DNA from: Batillaria attramentaria
Lineage: Eukaryota > Mollusca > Gastropoda > Batillariidae
Reading direction: 5' to 3'
DNA: 64,000 nucleotides
Assembly: GCA_018292915.2 (NCBI GenBank)
Contig: JACVVK020000331.1
Span: forward strand, 388,501-452,500
In this document: piece after piece, positions 59,401-64,000 of the stretch
Numbering within the stretch: the first letter of the stretch is position 1
Layout of the letters: each line of letters begins with the position of its first letter
Notes under the pieces: model-generated
What the model was told of the DNA's origin: nothing
Database searches by the model: none
Seen by the model: the letters and a program-made list of their open reading frames with translations, nothing else
Translations under genes and position numbers: made by a program

Positions 59401-62400
59401 AAGTTATGACATTATCTCAAGAGTCATGGAATTTCAGAATTTTATGGAAAACATTTTGAACCAGACAGTGAAATGGTCAGCTTGGTGATTACTCACTGGA
59501 CTGATCCCCCAAAATAGCAACAAACTGCCTTCCCATGAGGCTAATGACTAACTCTGAACATTGGTCTTGCTGACTGCGATAACTTGGATAAGCTCAGAAT
59601 TTCTACCCTCACGTGTGTCAGTGTGGAAGAGGGTGAGGAAGTTGTCATGGAAAAACGAGAGTTGGCCTCAAAAAGTCATGAATTTTTTTTAGACTGTGAA
59701 CCTGTATGGGCCCTGTGGTATGAACAGTGCTTCTGTCACAGCCCAAAAGTCCACCAAGTTTACCTCAGTATCACTCAAGTGCTGTTGTCATTCTGAGTAT
59801 GTGAGACTTCACAGCGTCTCCACTTTGAAGAGTGCAGGGGTGCCAATTTTCCAGATCATTGTGGATTTCTGGAATGAGAACTTTTGAAAGTAAAATTTTC
59901 CGGATTGAGAACTTTCTCAAGTTACATTTTCCTGATGGAGAACTTTGAAAAATTAAATTTTCCGGATTGGTGAAATCAGCAAGCAACAAGTTCCAGATTA
60001 CGGGGTGGCTGCTGTGAATACTTGTAATGCCATACGTAAAGCCTGGCTTTTCTTGAGACCCGGAGTACTCTCTCTTGATAAAGAATTGTCTTTTTACTGC
60101 AAAGAGTTTTGACATCATAGTGATGATTGTGTGATCGGAGACAAACTTGGCATGATGATAAACTTTGAGAAGACCTGTACAAACATACTTTTTTGCATAA
60201 TAATAATAATGACGATTTATAAGGCGCCTATACACGAAATAAAACAGGCTCTAAGCGTCGTACATCATAACTACATACACCACTTTCGTACACACAGACT
60301 CACAGGGAACATTCAAAGTTAAACAATATCTCACAACAAGTAGGCTGACACGGTGTGGAAGGGCAGAGTAAATCAGTAATCGGTTTTAAATAGGTGGGTT
60401 TTGAGGCAGCGTTTGAAGCTGGCACTGGACTCTGTGTGTCTAAGTGATATAGGAAGTTGGTTCCAAAGAGCTGCAGCCTGAAAGGAAAAGGATCTCTGAC
60501 CATAACAGCTTGATCCATTTCACAAGTGAGCCATGTAGGCCTTTTGCCTGTCTAGTTGGATTGGGTGTGGCAGCAAAGTGATTTTCCGGATTTGGAAGCC
60601 CTTCCCACTTGCTCCCCAGAGAATGACGCAAAAATTATGCACATTCAGGTGCCTAGACATTTTCGTTTCCTATCAATTTATTTTTCTATTTTTAATTTTG
60701 TGGGTAAATTTGTTGAGCATGTTGAAGTATCAAAAGAAATAAGTACATTGCCTCTTTTCCCCTGTCAAATAGGACCGTTTCATCAATTTCTTAGGGGATT
60801 ATTACATCACACTGGTCGCTGTTGTTTAAGTTATGTTGTTCACATGGGGTTTTTTTCAGTGGAGAGGTGGGTTTCAAGAGCTTGACAATGAGCCTGGGCT
60901 GGGCAAAGAGACCAATGATCCACCGAATGGGTGACATATGTGGAGACCTCCCCATCACCTTCGTGTACGGGTCACGGACGTGGATGGACAGGACAGCAGG
61001 GTTGAATGTCAAACATCTTCGACCAGACAGCTATGTAGATGTGCAGGTATGTTTAACTTTTAAAATTAAAAGGAAATTCTTTTCCTTGTAGAGTTTTTTT
61101 TCTGTTTTTACTGTTTGTGCGTTGCGCTCACACACACCCGCGCGTGCACGCACACAAGGAATCACAGCCAACACTTCAGTTACCTTCCGTGTAAACGGAA
61201 AGGCATAGAGTGTATATATTAGTTAAAACTTACGTCGTTGTTTTTCCTTCCTGGGATTGTGATTTGTGTAATCCCAAGGTCGAAGGACAGCAGAATATAA
61301 GTAGCTTTGATTAGGAGAAGTATGTACATATGGCACTTCAACTGCCTACTAAATAATGTGGTTTGTTATTGAAAAAAATCCTTTTTTGTGGTGGCAGAGA
61401 GATGAGGACAGTACATGAATAGACTGAGCACAGTCACTCAGCAATGGCGCTGCAGATACATATAATATCTATACATATAATATATATTTATTATTATTTA
61501 TTATTATTATTATTAATATATGCAGCCAGTTCTGCCAGAATAGTTGATAAGCCATGCCACATAGTATCCCAAAACAGTGCTTGAGGTCATTCTGTATCAC
61601 CATTACCACAAACGTCAACTGACTGCTGTGTCTGTGTAGATATATATATCTATATATATATGGAGACGCACCAGATTATTCTGGGGCAGCCTTTTAGTGC
61701 TGGTTGGACGCTGCAGCCCTCGTGGGTATCGCCGCATGCTTACCTGATGAGGGTCCCATTGACCCGAAACCATGGTCGTGAGCGGCTAAAATCACCAATT
61801 CATATGGCCTTGGTTGTACCGACCATTTTCCTCCCGGTGGGAGGGGAATGGGGGCCCTATGAATGGTGAGATACCCTTAGATCTGTTAGACGTTTCAGCG
61901 GTAGGATGGTAGATTCCCCCCCCCCCCCCCCTCCAATGTGGCTTGTAGCTAATATAGGGCAAGGCGGACTTGTCCACTGGCATACAAAGCACACATCTCC
62001 TAGATCTAGGGAGCGCTCTCAGCTTTACTTACTTCCCCTACTTTCAAATTGACCTGATTTAGCGCATGTTTTCGGCTTTAGCGACGCCTTTGTTCCTTTT
62101 CTCTCTCTCTATATATATATACTGATGAAATTAGCAGTGGACTTACCCTGTTCCCAGGCCACATTGTATGTTTGTGTGGTGTTGTGGTGTGGTGACTTCA
62201 GCTGTTTATCCTGCCCACCTTTCAAACTCCCCTACAGTCCACCAAACAGCACGCACTCTTCGTTCTTCTTCTGAAAAACTGCTGAAAGTTCTTTGCCGAA
62301 ACCAAAACAGTTGGCAAACGCGCATTTAGCTTTGCTGTCCCATCACTCTGGAACGCACTACCTGCCGGTCTGAGAGACCAGTCAGACATAGATCATTTCA

Positions 62401-62984
62401 AGTCTGACTTGAAAACGCATCTGTTCCGGCTGGCTTTCGACTAGGTCCAGTTACCGCCTCCTGATTCAGCTGCTCTGTGTGTGTGTGTGTGTGTGTGTTT
62501 GCATATTTGTTGGTATAAGTGCAGGAGTACGCACATTGAGTCACTTTGTGAGAATTTTGCGCTGCATAAGTACATTTCATTATTATTATTAATTACTCTC
62601 ATGGAACAGGTCCTGAGAGGGGCTGGACACCATGTGTATGCAGAGCGCTGGGATCTCTTCAACTCGCTCATCCAGTCCATCACTACCAGTGTGGACAAGG
62701 GAGAGGAACCCAAACTGGACGTGAAGCTTGTCAGACGGATGCACGATCACCCAACCAATGCCAACCTGGCTGACCTCGACCACCCCGGAATGGACTTCGA
62801 GCAGCCACCAGGCCATGGGGATGAGAATGTCGGCAAAGAAAAGAACACTACGGATGATTCACCAGACGTTACGCCATCCACATCCGCAGAAATGATACCT
62901 GACGTTGGTCAAGGGGACGGAGAGCTACTTGACCGAAGGAGTAAAGCCGCGGAAGGCTATGTGTGTAAGAAGGCAGATGAATGA
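51613..62984 (+). CDS. ABHD4: ABHD4/ABHD5-type alpha/beta hydrolase, six coding exons
   Basis: Coding exons: 51613-51676, 52723-53009, 53509-53740, 58995-59109, 60860-61046 and 62610-62984 (1260 nt, 419 residues). All introns are GT-AG and every phase joins in frame. The family (ABHD4, ABHD5/CGI-58) acts on lipids: ABHD4 is an N-acyl-phosphatidylethanolamine lyase/lysophospholipase, while ABHD5 lacks the Ser and co-activates ATGL. Visible here: oxyanion-loop HGMGGG (residues 58-63), FDLLGFGRSSRP (83-94), nucleophile elbow GHSLGG with Ser129, DPWG, EYIYHCNAQ, WAKRPM, Asp276 in YGSRTWMD, and His302 in GAGHHVYA. The Ser favours an active, ABHD4-like enzyme, although the protein may equally descend from the ancestor of both. 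The usual H-X4-D motif reads H-X4-E (Glu307). Family members are about 340-350 residues; this one has about 85 extra acidic/polar residues. The start ATG has A at -3 and G at +4, but an acceptor-like site at 51593 leaves open an upstream coding exon. Confidence 0.93.
51840..52554. mobile_element. 715-bp TIR element in ABHD intron 1
   Basis: CAGAGGCGCGTTCAGTT at 51840-51856 is repeated inverted at 52538-52554. CAG-starting ends are hAT-like, but no 8-bp target duplication is visible. No coding sequence inside. Confidence 0.65.
52506..52536 (+). mobile_element. (ACTC)-type retroposon end inside TIR element
   Basis: GACGCGGCGTTAAGCCTTAA then AATACTCACC, the same ending as at 12849, placed next to the right inverted repeat of the intron-1 element. 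Confidence 0.5.
52723..53009 (+). CDS. ABHD4: ABHD exon 2 (oxyanion loop)
   Basis: The acceptor is TTTCACTTTCAG and the donor AAG|GTTTGT. It supplies residues 22-117: the start of the hydrolase fold with LVLVHGMGGGVGLW and VYAFDLLGFGRSSRP. It joins exon 1 through a split ACC (Thr) codon and ends in phase 0. Confidence 0.95.
53509..53740 (+). CDS. ABHD4: ABHD exon 3 (nucleophile Ser)
   Basis: The acceptor is TTTTTCAG and the donor GG|GTGAGT. It encodes residues 118-194 with LLGHSLGGYLSASY (Ser129) and HLILADPWG. After DPWG it has FFFRVVVGVVSHFNP, a hydrophobic lid-like stretch. The frame stays open past the donor but diverges from the family there, and exon 4 restores the match. Confidence 0.95.
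53842..54056 (+). mobile_element. tRNA-derived SINE (Asp-like head)
   Basis: Positions 53842-53912 fold like a tRNA: acceptor strands GCCTCTG/CCGAGGC (six of seven pairs), A box TAGTATAGTGG, B box GGGTTCGAATCCC. It most resembles tRNA-Asp, but the anticodon region is degenerate, and a non-tRNA body of about 140 bp follows up to a (CTTA)n run. It lies tail-to-tail with the antisense LINE. Confidence 0.7.
54057..57530 (-). mobile_element. RTE/BovB-like LINE in ABHD intron 3
   Basis: The element comprises the ORF above, a 3' end (at the low-coordinate side) with a (TAAG)n tail at 54057-54078, and a 5' leader of roughly 450 bp beyond 57080 whose outer boundary I cannot fix. Short tandem tails instead of poly(A) are typical of RTE-clade LINEs. 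The single nonsense change suggests a recent insertion. Confidence 0.8.
54071..57079 (-). pseudogene. Non-LTR retrotransposon ORF (endonuclease + reverse transcriptase), one internal stop
   Basis: One minus-strand frame of about 1002 codons from 57079 down to 54071 is broken only by a TGA at 55355-55357. The N-terminal part is an APE-type endonuclease/exonuclease/phosphatase domain: WNIRT at residues 29-33, SETRW at 58-62, YAPTND, GDFNAK and SSDHHL. Reverse transcriptase motifs follow: GKAAGPDEIPAEA, NY(stop)GIMLLSVPGK, QAGFR, IDYEKAFDSVD, GVRQGC, FADD, and YLGS. The C-terminus has the RGRPRNSWRRD block. This resembles RTE/BovB-like elements, which are often annotated as craniofacial development protein 2. 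The stop reads TGA where relatives have CGA (Arg), as expected from a CpG transition. It is antisense to the host gene. Confidence 0.9.
57886..58166 (-). mobile_element. MITE-like element, copy B (ABHD intron 3)
   Basis: 281 bp, inverted copy of 10427-10708. Ends CTGGGCCCGCATGT and ACATAAGGGCCCAG. Divergence is moderate. Confidence 0.8.
58334..58490 (+). repeat. Dispersed repeat, CGCGGCATAATGAG family, copy 3
   Basis: CTCCTGTCAGTCAAAA, AGAATTCAGCCATTCGCGTC, TATGACTGAAACAAG. Lies in ABHD intron 3. Confidence 0.7.
58995..59109 (+). CDS. ABHD4: ABHD exon 4
   Basis: It follows a 5.25-kb intron loaded with retroelements. The acceptor is GTTGCAG and the donor CGAG|GTTTGT. It encodes PGIVKRYRPG...EYIYHCNAQTP, completing the split Gly of GPWG. 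The EYIYHCNAQ block is a family hallmark. Confidence 0.94.
59300..60000. repeat. GGAAAA-type degenerate repeats in ABHD intron 4
   Basis: Repeated AAAGTCATGGAATTT (59340-59460, 59640-59690) and AAATTTTCCGGATTG/GAGAACTTT blocks (59870-59970). Old tandem-like decay, no coding. Confidence 0.55.
60196..60520 (-). mobile_element. (ATT)-tailed retroposon, minus strand, in ABHD intron 4
   Basis: Read on the minus strand it ends GGCGCCTTATAAATCG followed by (ATT)n at 60196-60208, the same tail form as the SINEs at 3.8-4.6 kb. The 5' part (TTCCAAAGAGCTGCAGCCTG on the plus strand) is of a widespread SINE/LINE type. Confidence 0.55.
60860..61046 (+). CDS. ABHD4: ABHD exon 5 (catalytic Asp)
   Basis: The acceptor is TTTTTTCAG and the donor CAG|GTATGT. 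It completes a split Ser codon, then encodes GEVGFKSLTMSLGWAKRPM and PITFVYGSRTWMD with Asp276, ending LRPDSYVDVQ in phase 0. Confidence 0.95.
61731..61786 (+). ncRNA. Candidate type I hammerhead ribozyme
   Basis: Core CUGAUGA (61744-61750), stem II GGGUC/GACCC with loop CCAUU (61751-61765), GAAA (61766-61769), a tiny stem III formed by ACCAUGGU (61769-61776), then C61777 as cleavage site. Stem I pairs 61738-61743 (GCUUAC) with 61778-61783 (GUGAGC), has a 4-nt bulge GCAU on the 5' side, and continues with GCC/GGC. All conserved core bases are present. Animal genomes carry such minimal stem III type I hammerheads in Penelope-like elements and retrozymes. No reverse transcriptase lies nearby, so the host element is fragmentary or non-autonomous. 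Folding was done by eye. Confidence 0.75.
62197..62597 (+). mobile_element. L2/CR1-like LINE 3' end, truncated
   Basis: Positions 62300-62445 encode the typical C-terminus of L2-type LINE proteins (VGKRAFSFAVPSLWNALPAG, then FKSDLKTHLFRLAFD and a stop). The block upstream (LRSSSEKLLKVLC) is in a different frame. The 3' end has GCGCTGCATAAGT and an (ATT)n tail at 62578-62593. The tail ends about 13 bp before ABHD exon 6. The 5' limit is uncertain. Confidence 0.75.
62610..62984 (+). CDS. ABHD4: ABHD terminal exon (catalytic His, extended C-terminus)
   Basis: The acceptor is CATGGAACAG. It encodes VLRGAGHHVYAERWDLF with His302, then VDKGEEPKLDVKLVRRMHDHP and an acidic, Ser/Thr/Pro-containing tail that ends ...VCKKADE before TGA. 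Vertebrate ABHD4/5 stop soon after the catalytic His. The tail looks disordered and has no domain I recognise. The polypyrimidine tract is poor because an L2-like LINE tail ends just upstream. Confidence 0.93.
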   Translation, partial: VLRGAGHHVYAERWDLFNSLIQSITTSVDKGEEPKLDVKLVRRMHDHPTNANLADLDHPGMDFEQPPGHGDENVGKEKNTTDDSPDVTPSTSAEMIPDVGQGDGELLDRRSKAAEGYVCKKADE

Positions 62985-63427
62985 AAACATCACGCAAGCA
63001 AAATGGCCGAGAGTCCTCTACGTCAAGTGCTATTCTATAATCAGTGAACCAACATCAGCATGGTTTTCATTCTTTTCTGTTTGTTTGGGTTTTTTCTTTC
63101 TTTCTTTGAGGCCCAACTCAAGAGCCATTTTCTCATCCATGAACCACCAAAGAGGCCCAACAAAACAATCATTTACAAATTGTGTGATGTGAAAACGTCC
63201 TTTTGACAGCTGTTTCTAGATGGCTGCCCTGTCTGACAGTGTCCTTTCATCTTGCCATCAGATAATTGTAATTTGTTTGGATTTTGATAAAGATCTGTCA
63301 GTGTATTTGGGCCTGAAAACAAAACTATTGCGGAGATCTGTCAAGGAATCACCAGTCTTTCTAGCATAGGGTAAATTTTGTTCTGTCGTAATGTATTGTT
63401 GTGTCTGTTTTGTTTGTTGTTGGTCAG

Positions 63428-63482
<55 letters not shown>

Positions 63483-64000
63483 GTCTGTGTTTTTGTTTTT
63501 TGTGTGCTGTTGTTTTTGGTCTGTGTGTGGGTGTGTGTTTTGTTTTTTATGTGCTGTTGTTTTTGGTGTGTGTGTGTGTGTGTCTGTGTGTGTGTCTGTT
63601 TGCACAAACCAACAAAGGGGTGCAAGTGATGAACGCTGTGAGTTGATAACAGCGGCATGTGGTGATGATGAATAGTGCAACCTCTGAGCAAATCCTTGGC
63701 TTGAGAAGATGTAGTTGCTTAATAGATGAACTGATGTTTACGGGTATGTAAACAATCATCGTGGTATTTATGCATTTCTTGTAGCTGTAGTTGACTCAGT
63801 CTTTTTTCTTATTTTTCATATGTTACCATGGTTATTTTGTTTGTGTTTTTAATTTTAGGGAGGGCTTTTGTGCGCGCGTGTGTGTGTAATTTTTAAAATC
63901 TGTAATCTGTTTTGTTGGTGGTTTTTGTTCTTTTGTACATGTTCATGAGAGGTGGTGTTATGTCTTTCAGTATGGTTGTGTGTGGTGAGTGTGTGTGTGT
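62985..64000 (+). other. Probable ABHD 3' UTR and beyond
   Basis: No further exon. T/G-rich with a (GT)n array. No canonical poly(A) signal stands out before the window ends. Confidence 0.4.
63428..63481 (+). repeat. (GT)n microsatellite in likely ABHD 3' UTR
   Basis: About 27 repeats, 440 bp after the stop codon. Confidence 0.95.

Noticed and set aside
62123..62140. CTGATGA sequence
   Set aside because: Followed by AATTAGCAG with no stem II and no GAAA at the right distance.

Overview
This is a repeat-dense, gene-poor piece of an animal nuclear genome, almost certainly a mollusc and probably a marine gastropod. The evidence is small exons with GT-AG introns, long (GT)n, (CT)n and (CACG)n microsatellites, many tRNA-derived SINEs, and short retroposons ending in (ACTC)n next to a GGCTTAACGCCGCG motif, a repeat type I associate with gastropods. 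There is no operon, CRISPR or other prokaryotic feature.

Only two genes can be supported. (1) At 37742-39291 (+) lie two coding exons of a single-pass membrane protein: a transmembrane helix, a juxtamembrane Cys/Arg cluster and a Tyr/Pro/Ser-rich tail. Upstream exons were not found. A possible alternative 3' exon lies at 40323-40363. (2) At 51613-62984 (+) lies a six-exon ABHD4/ABHD5-type alpha/beta hydrolase of 419 codons with a full Ser-Asp-His triad and an unusual C-terminal extension.

The rest is mobile and tandem DNA. 0-27 kb: an inverted-arm element with a 24-bp minisatellite, about a dozen SINE copies, two (ATT)-tailed SINEs, a MITE, 55-bp hairpins and microsatellites. 27.6-32.4 kb: a candidate 4.8-kb terminal-inverted-repeat element with subterminal motifs and a decayed minus-strand reading frame, itself split by a 1.7-kb Helentron-like element that recurs at 48.4-50.0 kb. 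33-37 kb: microsatellites and a 170-bp tandem array carrying a TATA-like box. 39-48 kb: probable 3' UTR or intergenic DNA and a long fold-back repeat at 44.8-45.3 kb. 50-64 kb: the ABHD gene, whose introns hold a TIR element, an antisense RTE/BovB-like LINE with one internal stop, a second MITE copy, an L2-like LINE end that abuts the last exon, and a sequence that folds as a type I hammerhead ribozyme.

The repeats interact. One SINE family is nested in the 1.7-kb element and was copied with it. SINEs and LINEs share (ATT)n tails. Two copies of one retroposon are only 30-44 bp long yet have target-site duplications. The most notable items are the hammerhead candidate, the 4.8-kb TIR element and the HHR-like motif in the minisatellite element.
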